DNA of 64,000 bases from Nocardiopsis sp. N85 (GTDB lineage Bacteria; Actinomycetota; Actinomycetes; Streptosporangiales; Streptosporangiaceae), in contig NZ_JARBUT010000004.1 of the NCBI RefSeq assembly GCF_028882275.1, positions 124,001-188,000 on the forward strand, given 5' to 3'. Every line of letters begins with the position of its first letter. Within the stretch, counting starts at the first letter, position 1. The notes beneath the pieces were generated by a model. That model was not told the origin of the DNA. It saw only the letters and a list, made by a program, of their open reading frames with translations, and did no database searches. Shown in pieces: positions 54,165-62,200 of this stretch. A program made the position numbers and the translations under genes.

Positions 54165-54719
54165 ATGATCAAGAAGATTCCCGGTTTTTTGGCTGCCCTG
54201 ATGGCGCTCACGCTCCTTGCCCCACCGGCACAGGCCCATGCCACACATGTTCTACCGGCGGTCGCAGCCGAGGACTACTACGCAGAGATCAACGGAGTCG
54301 AGTACCGGGTGTCGCAGGAGCGTTCTCAGACCTGAGCGGCCTGCGGGGTGCAGGACGACAACAGCAAGCTTGTCCGTACATTCACTAAAAAAGGTGGTCT
54401 TTCTGGAAGTAGCGCTTACCTCAAGTGTGGATCCCCAGGTTGGGGCTACCGGCACATTAAGGACAGGCACATGGATGACTGGAACAACATCGCCGTTCGG
54501 ATAGGCGACAACTGGCGGTCGTTCGCTGACTTTGCAATCGAACAGATTCTCATCGCACCTGAATCTGCTACCTATAAGTCCGGAAACGACACCTATGCGT
54601 TCACGGCGCCTGTGCAGATCCGAGACGGTGACGGGAACGTCATCAGTACTTATCGGCCTATAGTCTCCGTGGCCAACGAGTCACGCAACATCATCACTGC
54701 CTACCCTCGGCGCGGCTAG
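54165..54719 (+). pseudogene. Secreted toxin-like protein interrupted by an in-frame TGA
   Basis: ATG 54165 (SD GAGGAG) opens a signal peptide MIKKIPGFLAALMALTLLAPPAQA, then about 32 residues to a TGA at 54333-54335. The same frame continues to 54719 with AACGVQDDNSKLVRTF and LKCGSPGWGYRHIKDRHMDDWNNIAV. The GYRHIKDRH-x3-W motif recalls small nuclease-type polymorphic toxin domains with paired His. Reading across the stop gives a coherent 184-codon secreted protein. It is therefore a recent nonsense mutant, a sequencing error, or uses TGA readthrough. A likely immunity gene follows after 14 bp. Noticeably lower GC than the surroundings. Confidence 0.6.
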
Positions 54720-54733
54720 GCGCTGGAGGGCTC

Positions 54734-55093
54734 ATGGACGACACATTGCTGTTCGCCGAACTCGTGCGCCGACTCAACCTGGATGACGGCCTAGCCGACG
54801 AGGCCCCCGACCGGATGGGGGTCCTGGTTCGCCGGTGGCAAGGCCGTGACCTGGACCCTCCGTACATGCTGCATGTGGACCCTCCGAGATTGGGAGAGCA
54901 TCTGCGGTCCATGGAGGGCATCAGCGAACTGTTCCCGGACACCGCTTCTGAGATCGGTGGACTGCGGCTGTTCCTCGTCCATATCGAAGAAGCCGTCGAG
55001 ACCGCTCCGGAAGGACACCGGCACCTGCTGATCGGCCCGGCCGGGGTGTACGCACGGCCGGATGCTCCACCGCAGACCGACCGCAGCGTCTAA
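54734..55093 (+). CDS. Probable immunity/partner protein of the secreted toxin
   Basis: A 119-residue acidic cytoplasmic protein from ATG 54734, with GGAGG 4 nt upstream and 14 bp after the toxin-like gene. It begins MDDTLLFAELVRRLNLDDGLADEAP and contains HVDPPRLGEHLRSMEGISELFPDTASEIGGLRLFLVHIEEAV. No family recognised. Its size, acidity and position directly after a secreted toxin-like gene are what is expected for an immunity protein; function is inferred from context only. Confidence 0.6.
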   Translation: MDDTLLFAELVRRLNLDDGLADEAPDRMGVLVRRWQGRDLDPPYMLHVDPPRLGEHLRSMEGISELFPDTASEIGGLRLFLVHIEEAVETAPEGHRHLLIGPAGVYARPDAPPQTDRSV

Positions 55094-55568
55094 CGCAGGG
55101 CCGACATCTGCCGTGCTGCGCTATTGCATCGTCTCGCTCGCTCAGGCTGCGGGGTCGGGCATGGAGGTGGTGCCGAATGAGGGGTGTTACGCGACCACGT
55201 TCCACTGAGGACACCTACGAGTCGGCGTTCCCGGACGTGGCCAAGGCGGCGGCGGAAGCGACCGCGCTGTTGTTGCGCGGGGCGGCGCCCGTGTCGGGGT
55301 GTGGGCGGCTGACACCCCGGACGGCCCCCAGGGTAGGGCGTGGGGTGTTGGGGGCGGACATGGCGGCACACGGCCGTGTCCGCCCCCACGCGGTTTCGGC
55401 GCCCGGTGTCGGGGGCGGGGCACCCTGTAAGGGCGGCGGTTCTCAGTCCGGTGGGAGTACCTTGTACTGAGGTGCAACTGGGGAGCACGTATGGAGCACG
55501 AACGGGCCCCAGACGGGCCTCGCGCCTCGTCTGTTCGACTCGTGCGCCCAGTTTGACCTGGGGTTTTG
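55094..55568. other. 475-bp stretch without a clear gene
   Basis: GC-rich and rearranged-looking. A short open frame at 55177-55470 starts with protein-like sequence (STEDTYESAFPDVAKAAAEATALLL) then degenerates, possibly a gene fragment. It ends with a pair of 11-bp direct repeats (55482-55503) and the tRNA fragment. Confidence 0.4.
55482..55503 (+). repeat. Paired 11-bp direct repeats, left of tRNA fragment B
   Basis: GGAGCACGTAT then GGAGCACGAAC, followed by GGG. The same pair, preceded by AACTG, recurs 249 bp away on the other side of the tRNA fragment. Candidate arm-type sites of a tyrosine integrase. Confidence 0.5.
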
Positions 55569-55614
55569 TGGCGCACCCGGCAGGATTCGAACCTGCGGCC
55601 ATCGGATTAGAAGT
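55569..55614 (-). repeat. tRNA-Arg(UCU)-like 3'-end fragment B with CCA (attachment-site remnant)
   Basis: On the minus strand the sequence runs from the anticodon loop CTTCTAA through the T-arm (GCAGG, TTCGAAT, CCTGC) and the acceptor strand CGGGTGC to G and CCA. Upstream of the anticodon loop the sequence does not continue a tRNA (GCGAA instead of the expected TCGGA), so only the 3' half exists. This is what an integrative element leaves at an att site. Confidence 0.8.
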
Positions 55615-55730
55615 TCGCTGGTTACGTACCGTGGCGTGTCGCTACGTACCGTTTCATGCCACCCCATCCGATCCGACGTGCCGTCGGATGCCGTGCGGTG
55701 CCGCCCGGTGTCGTGTCAGTACGGAACTGC

Positions 55731-55752
55731 GGAGCACGAACGGAGCACAAAC
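55731..55752 (+). repeat. Paired 11-bp direct repeats, right of tRNA fragment B
   Basis: GGAGCACGAAC then GGAGCACAAAC, preceded by AACTG and followed by GGG, in the same orientation as the pair at 55482. Confidence 0.5.
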
Positions 55753-55887
55753 GGGCCGGTGGCGGCGTCCGATGGCACCTCGCGAGGTTCTCGTTCGACG
55801 GTCGAAGTGCGCCGGTTCGGCTTGCCGGGCGGTGGAAACGGGTCTGTGCAGATTGCCGATGACAGCGCGGTGCTCGAGAGGCGGCTG

Positions 55888-56535
55888 TCATCGGGGTATT
55901 CGTCTGCCGATGGGGATGGTCAGCAGCCGGAAGTCGCCTTTGTGGCCTTCGAGCCCGGAGTACCGTGACCATGTGCACCGGTACGCGCCGCGCAGCGCCA
56001 GGGGTTCTTCGCGTTTGTCGGTGGTGCCCTGGCCAGCGTAGGGGCGCCAGGCACGGACGCCCGCCAGGTGGGCGCCTTCGTAGAGACGGAAAGCGTCGTG
56101 GATGGCGGGACGGTCGTGGTCGGGGCGTTTCCAGTACAGGGGGTCGTTGGTCAGGAGCAGGACGCCGCCGCTCCAGCCCAGGTGCCGGTCGGTCAGCTGT
56201 TCCAGGTCGCGGATGTCGCGGACCACGTCGTAGCAGGTGAGCTCCTGGGCGCCGTGGTTCTTGAGGGCGAAGCGCTCACCCGCCACGGTCTCGGTCCAGG
56301 CGGCCCGAGGGTATCGCAGCCGCAGGGCCAGGTGCGCGCCCAACGAGGGGATGGACACGCGCAGGTCCACGCGTTCGGTTCCCCGGCCTTCACCGGGGTG
56401 GACTTCCAGGGACGGGTCGCAGGCGCGGATGCTGCGGGCGAGGGAGTGCACCAGGTCCGACTTCGAGTGGAACACCGGCCGTGTACGCCTCAGGTGCTCG
56501 ATCCACGCCCCGAATCGGCTGGCCCAGCTGCTCAT
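55888..56535 (-). CDS. Nuclease-fold-like protein of unknown function (intact paralogue)
   Basis: A 215-residue protein from ATG 56535 (TTG 56544 is possible). It starts SSWASRFGAWIEHLRRTRPVFHSKSDLVHSLARSIRACDPSLEV, then RVDLRVSIPSLGAHLALRLRYPRAAW and FALKNHGAQELTCYDVVRDIRDLEQL. The Asp-strand-strand layout recalls PD-(D/E)xK nucleases, but where E-x-K is expected the sequence is R-L-R, so the active site appears degenerate. This fold call is tentative. A truncated relative lies on the other strand at 58384. The gene sits between two tRNA fragments with the TIR operon. Confidence 0.65.
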   Translation of the reverse strand: MSSWASRFGAWIEHLRRTRPVFHSKSDLVHSLARSIRACDPSLEVHPGEGRGTERVDLRVSIPSLGAHLALRLRYPRAAWTETVAGERFALKNHGAQELTCYDVVRDIRDLEQLTDRHLGWSGGVLLLTNDPLYWKRPDHDRPAIHDAFRLYEGAHLAGVRAWRPYAGQGTTDKREEPLALRGAYRCTWSRYSGLEGHKGDFRLLTIPIGRRIPR

Positions 56536-56704
56536 GCCGGTCAACCTACCGTTGCACGACTACGCACGGAACAAGTTCCCTCGAACCCGGTAAATGCCAC
56601 CAGTCACTAAACAATTCGGGGAGATTCACTCACCGAACTCACACCGCTTCATCTTCGCGCGGTTGTGCCTGGCGAAGGCTGTGTTGTGAAGTTCCTGGAT
56701 GTCG

Positions 56705-57490
56705 CTACGCATCTACGGCGTCTTGGACGACCGTGGCGATCTCGTCCGCGATCTCTGCGACGGTGTTCAGGGCGGTGTTGCGGGCGATCTTGTCGACCAG
56801 GGACGGCGACTGCCTGGCGATCTCGTCTCGGGAGATCTCGTGCCAGATCGGCAGCATTCGCTGATCGCCGTTGACGCTCATCCCCACAATCCCGTCCAGC
56901 TCGTACTGAGGCCACCCCTTGGCGAAGAACGACTTGGACAGGATGACGACACCGAACGTGCTGTGTGCGAGCCCGTAGTCGATCTTGCGTCGCAGGCTGT
57001 CCCCGATGCGCAGCTCGGTCTTGTCGAGCCAGACCTTGAGCCCGCGGGTACGCAGCTCTTCGGCGAGCGGCTCCGCTACAGCCTCCTTGTCCTCGCTGGC
57101 ATGGGAGATGAATACGTCCCAGGTCTCGCCGTTGCCGTCCGGCACTATAGAGGGACGCTCGTGGCGGATACCGCTCAAGGACTGGAGCGGGGCGGACTTC
57201 GCGGTCGGCAGTGGCGGGGGTTCCACCTCTACCGAGTGTCGGACGCTGGCTGTCTTGAGCCCCATGACGTCGACCGTCAGGTACCAACTGCCCGTCCTCG
57301 GCACCCGGATGCGGAACGGCGTCTTCGTAACTAGGCCGCCGCTGTAGCGGTGGCTTCGACCGTTCTTGTAGGCGTTGAAGTTGGTGCTGTCCATGAGGCG
57401 GACGTTCGCCGCCTTGCTCAGGCTGACGACGACAGTGGAACCCTTCTCCAACCGGTTCCAGTGGTACTTGAAGAACTTCGCTCCTGCCAC
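56705..57490 (-). CDS. DUF1883-TIR domain protein (candidate NADase effector)
   Basis: A 261-residue protein from GTG 57490. Residues 1-90 are a DUF1883 domain: FFKYHWNRLEKGSTVVVSLSKAANVRLMDSTNFNAYKNG and GGLVTKTPFRIRVPRTGSWYLTVDV. Residues 123-261 are a TIR domain: DVFISHASEDKEAVAEPLAEELRTRGLKVWLD, then ILSKSFFAKGWPQYELDGI, with Trp193 and Glu197 in the W-x3-E arrangement of NAD+-cleaving TIRs such as SARM1. A likely immune effector. It follows the 212-aa gene by 9 bp on the same strand, so the pair is an operon. Confidence 0.88.
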   Translation of the reverse strand: MAGAKFFKYHWNRLEKGSTVVVSLSKAANVRLMDSTNFNAYKNGRSHRYSGGLVTKTPFRIRVPRTGSWYLTVDVMGLKTASVRHSVEVEPPPLPTAKSAPLQSLSGIRHERPSIVPDGNGETWDVFISHASEDKEAVAEPLAEELRTRGLKVWLDKTELRIGDSLRRKIDYGLAHSTFGVVILSKSFFAKGWPQYELDGIVGMSVNGDQRMLPIWHEISRDEIARQSPSLVDKIARNTALNTVAEIADEIATVVQDAVDA

Positions 57491-57499
57491 GGCGCTACC

Positions 57500-58138
57500 T
57501 CACCCAACCTTCTCAAGGAGCAGGCGAAGGCGCTTGGCACCTCGGTCTGGGACCCCTTTGGCCACGACGTAGGACGCCGCCTGCTCCGGCGAGAGGCGGC
57601 CGGCCTGGACGTGACGCGTCAGGTGGTTACGGGCGTGCTCCTTCTCGTGTGGCCCGGTCCAGCCGTTGTTGCCGCCGAAGAACGCTACGTGATCGAGGTC
57701 GTCCTTGACATCATCTGGCAGCGCGCTAGTGCTGGTACTTCCATCCAACAGGTTGATCGCTCCGGCGCTGGCCGCCCACTCCGCCAGCGGGAAGCTCACG
57801 GTCTCGACCACGGCGAGCGAGTAACCACGAGCCAGGTTGAGAGCGAGCGTCAGAGTCCGCTCGTCCGGCACATAGGCCAGCACCGGGCCACGCTCGAATT
57901 GGCCCTTGCCCTGCGGCGTGGCCTGGCCACCCTCCCGAGCAATCTCCTCCAGGCTCTCGATGCCCCTGGCGTTCTGAAGGGTGTTGGTCACCAGGAGCGG
58001 CCTGAAGCTCTCTGCTTCGCTGCGCTCCCAGATCCAGTCGGCAGCCAGATCTGCCGCCTCATCCCATGGGCGCTCGGGATCGTCGTCGGGCACCCAGGCG
58101 GCGGCCTGCAGGTGAGTTGTTGGGTGGAGGTCGGCCAC
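57500..58138 (-). CDS. Unknown protein, first gene of the TIR operon
   Basis: A 212-residue protein from GTG 58138 with GAGGGG 7 nt upstream. No family recognised. It has an acidic N-terminus (DDDPERPWDEAADLAADWIWERSE), RPLLVTNTLQNARGIESLEEIAREGG, a hydrophobic core strand-helix block PVLAYVPDERTLTLALNLARGYSLAVVETVSFPLAEWAASAGAINLLDG, and a basic helical C-terminus (HARNHLTRHVQAGRLSPEQAASYVVAKG). No membrane or signal segment. Being 9 bp upstream of a DUF1883-TIR gene, it could be the sensor or regulator of the TIR effector; this is inferred from the operon only. Confidence 0.75.
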   Translation of the reverse strand: MADLHPTTHLQAAAWVPDDDPERPWDEAADLAADWIWERSEAESFRPLLVTNTLQNARGIESLEEIAREGGQATPQGKGQFERGPVLAYVPDERTLTLALNLARGYSLAVVETVSFPLAEWAASAGAINLLDGSTSTSALPDDVKDDLDHVAFFGGNNGWTGPHEKEHARNHLTRHVQAGRLSPEQAASYVVAKGVPDRGAKRLRLLLEKVG

Positions 58139-58249
58139 CGGACACCCCTCTTTCCTGTGCTGTTCAAGTAGCTACGTCAAGTCTGTCACGAGGCACCGAC
58201 AATTCCGGGTGACGCGCGGCCTGTCTCGTACCAGGTTCCCTGGAGGCCG

Positions 58250-58281
58250 TGGTGTGTGCCGGGATCGCCTCCCGGCACACA
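58250..58281. repeat. Second copy of the 32-nt hairpin core
   Basis: TGTGTGCCGGGA and TCCCGGCACACA (12-bp stem, TCGCC loop). It is identical to 48465-48496 over 32 nt. Here it lies upstream of the TIR operon rather than after a gene. Confidence 0.75.
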
Positions 58282-58383
58282 GACGGGAGCGGCGACCCCG
58301 CATGGTCGGCGTCATCCTCTGGGGCTGTTCCCGGTGCCGGGAGGAGACTGCTGCTGGGCCCGTAGCCGCGCTAGTTTTTGCGT

Positions 58384-58531
58384 ATGGCGGGTTGCTGGGG
58401 GCCGCGGGTGGAGGCGTGGTTGGGTGAGCTGCGGCGGACGCGACCGGTGTTCCACTCTGAGGCGGACGTCCAGCACGCCCTGGCCTGGACGGCGCACCTG
58501 TTCGAGCCCTCCCTGCGGGTCCGGCTGGAGA
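58384..58531 (+). pseudogene. Truncated paralogue of the 55888-56535 protein
   Basis: From ATG 58384 it encodes a start like that of the intact gene: RVEAWLGELRRTRPVFHSEADVQHALAWTAHLFEPSLRVRLE. Resemblance ends near 58531, after which the frame stays open without resemblance until it crosses tRNA fragment C. TAGTTT 6 nt before the ATG suggests it once had a leaderless promoter. Opposite strand to the intact copy. Confidence 0.7.
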
Positions 58532-58952
58532 ATCTGGTCAAGGAGACGGCGAGCATCGAGCGCCAACTTCAGGCCCATAGGAGCGGGTTGGTGGAGTTGG
58601 CGCCCAAGAGTGCCGCGAGCCACCGCAGCCTCGTGTTGGACCTCGCCACTACCGATGTGTTACGCCGCCGCCAGTGGCGCAACAGAAAGAAGCCGAGGAC
58701 CGCGGGCGGGAGCGGGGTACGCGAGCACCGTACTGGCCGCTTACCCCTATTCCAGTGTGTTGTCACAGGTCGCTCGGGAGGCTGCGAAGCGGACAGCCTG
58801 GCTGGTACTGCGCGCCTCGGGCAGGTCGCGTCTACGCAGACGGGCCCGGAGGGCGGGCATGGGCCAGGCCCCACCACGGTCCCACCCTGGCCCCGTCGCC
58901 ACGACGCTTCCTCGGAGGTGAGGTGTTACGCCCCGTGTGATCCGGGAGCTTG
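58532..58952. other. 421-bp stretch without a clear gene
   Basis: Contains open frames but no recognisable protein. Probably debris between the truncated paralogue and tRNA fragment C. Confidence 0.4.
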
Positions 58953-58997
58953 TGGCGCACCCGGCAGGATTCGAACCTGCGCCCATCGGACTGGAAG
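58953..58997 (-). repeat. tRNA 3'-end fragment C with CCA (attachment-site remnant)
   Basis: On the minus strand CTTCCAGTCCGATGGGC, T-arm GCAGG/TTCGAAT/CCTGC, CGGGTGC-G-CCA. It is identical to fragment B over the T-arm and acceptor end and differs at three positions in the anticodon/variable part. Same orientation as B, 3384 bp away. It directly abuts the stop codon of the immunity gene. Confidence 0.78.
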
Positions 58998-59285
58998 TTA
59001 AATCGGATACCCCATGTCCCTGTAATCCAGAACCTTCATGATGTCGATGAATTCGCATTCTCCGGTTTCCATGTCGACCTCGATGGGCACATTGCCCACA
59101 AGCCCATGCTCCATCTTTCCTGTATTCAGGTATGAAACGGTGTTGTAGGGGGCGATGAGGCGTCCTTCGTGTTGAAATGCTTTGTCGTGAATGATTTTAA
59201 TGTCTTTGTGCTTCCATTCTTTTGATTCTGACGCAAGGAACTCTTCGGCTTTGGCGAGGGCGCTTTCTCGGTCGAGTTGCGACAT
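58998..59285 (-). CDS. YrhB-type (Imm35-like) immunity protein
   Basis: A 95-residue protein from ATG 59285, starting directly after the TAA of the RHS toxin, with AGGAGA inside the toxin's last codons. It is acidic: DRESALAKAEEFLASESKEW, IIHDKAFQHEGRLIAPYNTVSYLNTGKMEHGLVGNVPIEVDMETGECEFI, the usual YrhB layout. Clearly lower GC than the window. It should bind and neutralise the adjacent papain-fold toxin domain. The first base of its stop (TAA, 59000-58998) adjoins tRNA fragment C. Confidence 0.85.
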   Translation of the reverse strand: MSQLDRESALAKAEEFLASESKEWKHKDIKIIHDKAFQHEGRLIAPYNTVSYLNTGKMEHGLVGNVPIEVDMETGECEFIDIMKVLDYRDMGYPI

Positions 59286-62200
59286 TTAATTTCTCCTGAT
59301 GATGTAGTAGTGGTTCCACCTGTCGACATGGCTTGCAATGCCTGTTTGGGAGTCAAGGAAGACGATGTGCCCTTGGTCATTTCTGACATTGAAAGCATGG
59401 CCGATCGCCCCGCGCTCTCGGGGATAACCGACGACGATGGCGCGCGCCCCCTCACCCCAGCGAGCCATGTCGTCCACCACGTTGGAAAGACTGCTACGCA
59501 AACGGGGTGTGCCCAGCTGAACTATTTCCGACCAGGTTGCAGGGCCTCCCAGACGTGCCGTGGTCGGACGCCCCGCCATGGTCTGATCCGCCGCCTCTGC
59601 GCAGTACACACAGTTCATGTTCCCACGGCCCGGGTTGACGAGATCGCGCAGCCGAGGCGTGTGGGGCGTGTAGTAGGGAGTGCCCGAGAACCGGGCTTCT
59701 CCCGCAGGCAGACCCCACCATGGGCGGCCCGCTGCGGCCTGGGCTTCGGGGATGTCCCACAGGCGTCCGAAACGGCTCCACAGGAGACTGCCTGTACCAC
59801 CGCCGAGGGCTCCGAAGAGTAGGTCTGCTGGGCCGGTGGGGCGGCATTGGAAGGTGTTGGCGGCCCAGGTGAATCCGGCTCCGACGGCGGCGTTGACCCC
59901 GGCCGACAGGGCCAGCGCACGCCCGCCGGTCAGACTCAACGAGCGGGCGGCGAGGTTGCCGGCCCCGGGCATGAGGGCACCGCCCACGGCCCCGATCACC
60001 GCACCCCGGCCCGCGGCCGCCCCCAAGCCGCCCCAGGTGAAGTCCTCGGCGGTGTAGGCGTAGATGCCGCCTTCGATGGCCGCGCCGAACGCGGCCCCGA
60101 TACCGATGCTGACGCAGATCGGGCACCGGCCCGAGGGGTCGGTCAGGGTCGTGGGCAGGTTCTCGGCGTAGGCGTAAGCGCTGGTGTAGCCATCGGCGGC
60201 TGAGCGCGGTGCGGGGTCGGTGCTGGTGAAGCGTCCCAGGTCGGCCCGGTAGTCGCGGGCTCGCAGGTACACGCGCCCGTCGGGTTCGGTGTACTGGCCG
60301 GTGTAGGTGAACGGGTTGGTCGGAGCCCCGGAGTCAACGGCGGTGTGCTCGGTTGTCCCGAATCCGGTGTAGGAGTACCGGTGCTGGGGGGCGCCGGAGG
60401 CGTTGGTGGTGTCGGCGACCGAGCCGTGCCAGTCCAGGTGGTACTGCTGGAACCCGGCCGAGGCGTGCCTCTGGGTCTGGACTTGGCCGTGCGGGTTGTA
60501 GCCGTAGATGGCGGCCAGTGTCCCGCTGCCGTTGTACTCCCCGACCATCTGAGGCAGGGGCCGCAGCACGTCCCACACGGCGGTGCGCTGAAGCGTGTCG
60601 TCCAGGTGTGTGGTGGCGCGGTTGCCGTCGGCGTCGTAGATGTGCTCGTAGGTGCCCTGCGGTGTCTGGGCGCTGGTCAGGCGGCCCGGTGCGTCGTAGG
60701 AGTAGGTGGTGGTGCCGTCGAAGGTGAGGTTGCCGTCCGCGTCGTGGACGTAGGAGGTACTGGCACCGGCCTGGGTGGCGGTGGTGATCTGGTCGGCGGC
60801 GTCATAGGTGTAGCTGGTGGTGGCGGTGCCGGTCTGTTCGGTGAGGCGGTTGCCGACCTGGTCGTAGGTGTAGACCGTGGTCTCCTCCGCACCCTCGGGA
60901 CACTCCTCGTCGGTGGGGGAGACGGCGCATTCGCCGATCAGGCGGCCGTTGGGATCGTAGGAGAAGATCCGCCGGTTCTCGGCCCCGGCTCTGGACTCGT
61001 CCACGCGCAGGGGTTGGCCGTTGGGGTCCCGCACCAGTTCCCAGGAGGACAGGGTGGCGGCGCCGCGGGTGGTGGTGGCGGTGGCCAGGTGCCCGGCCGG
61101 GTCGTAGGTGCGGGCCTCCAGGTGTCCGTTGGCGGTGGGGCTGGTGATGGTGGTCAGGTTGCCGGCCGGGTCGTAGCCGTAGTCGGTCCGGTGGGCCCCG
61201 GCGGTGTTCTGCGCGGCCACGCGGCCGTCGTCGTTGAAGGTGTAGGTGGTGGTCCGGTTGTCGGGGGTGCGCAGCGAGGTGATGTTGCCCGTGTTGTCGT
61301 AGACGTAGGTCAGGCTCCCCTGCCCGTTGGGGAGGGTGACGGTACGGGGGCGGCCTTCGCTGTCCAGGTTGGTGAAGGTACGGGTACCCGTGCCGTCGGT
61401 GACCTCCACGGGCTGGCCGGTGGCGTTGTAGGTAGTGGTGACGGTGGGGGTGCCGTCGGAGTAGGTGGCCTCGACCGTGCGGCCCAGGGCGTCCACCCGG
61501 TAGGCGGTGGTGTGGCCGCGGGCGTTGCTCTGGGCGACCAGGTTGCCGTCCAGGTCGTAGGCGAGTTCCCGGGTGCGGTCCAGCGGGTCGGTCACCGAGG
61601 TCAACCGCCCTGCCGGGTCGTGCCCGTAGGTGGTGGTGTGGCCGTTGGCGTCGGTGCGCGAGGCGGTGTTGCCCGCCGTGTCGTAGGTATAGGAGGTGGT
61701 CCCGCCCTCGGGAGCGGTCACCTCCACCAGACGCCCCAGGACGTCATAGGTGTAGCCGGTGCTCTGTCCGAGCCCGTCGGTGAGCTCGGTGACCCTACCT
61801 AGTTCGTCGTAGGCCGCCGACTGGGTGTGACCCAACGGGTTGGTCGTCGTGGTGAGCAGCCCTGCGGCGTCGTAGGCGTAGGTCCAGGCGAAGTCCTCCG
61901 GGGCGGACCCCTCGGTGTTGCCGCGTGGGTCGACGGTGGTGACCAGCAGCCCGTCGGCGTTGTAGGCGTAGGTGGTGGTGGCACCGGTGGGGGTGCGCTG
62001 CTCGACGAGGTTGCCGTCGGCGTCGTAGCCGAAGGCGGTGTTCTTCCCCCGCCGGTCGGTGACCCTCACCAGTTGCCCGGCGTCGTCGTAGTGGCGGGTT
62101 TCGACCCGGTTGTTGCCGTCCACCACCGTGCGCACCAGACCGCCTTGGTCGTAGGTGACCTTGCGGACGATGCCGCGGGCGTCGGTGGTCTGCACGACAT

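Noticed and set aside
55177..55470. A 97-codon frame starting STEDTYESAFPDVAK
   Set aside because: Only the first 30 codons look protein-like; the rest is composition-driven. At best it is a gene fragment, so it is noted only within the intergenic entry.
51700..59000. Intact tRNA genes at the three tRNA-like sites
   Set aside because: Each has only the anticodon loop, T-arm and acceptor 3' strand. The D-arm and 5' acceptor strand are absent, so they are remnants.
60345..61802. A 485-codon plus-strand frame inside the RHS gene, rich in Gly and Val
   Set aside because: It is the antisense shadow of the YD repeats; its regularity comes from the repeat on the other strand.
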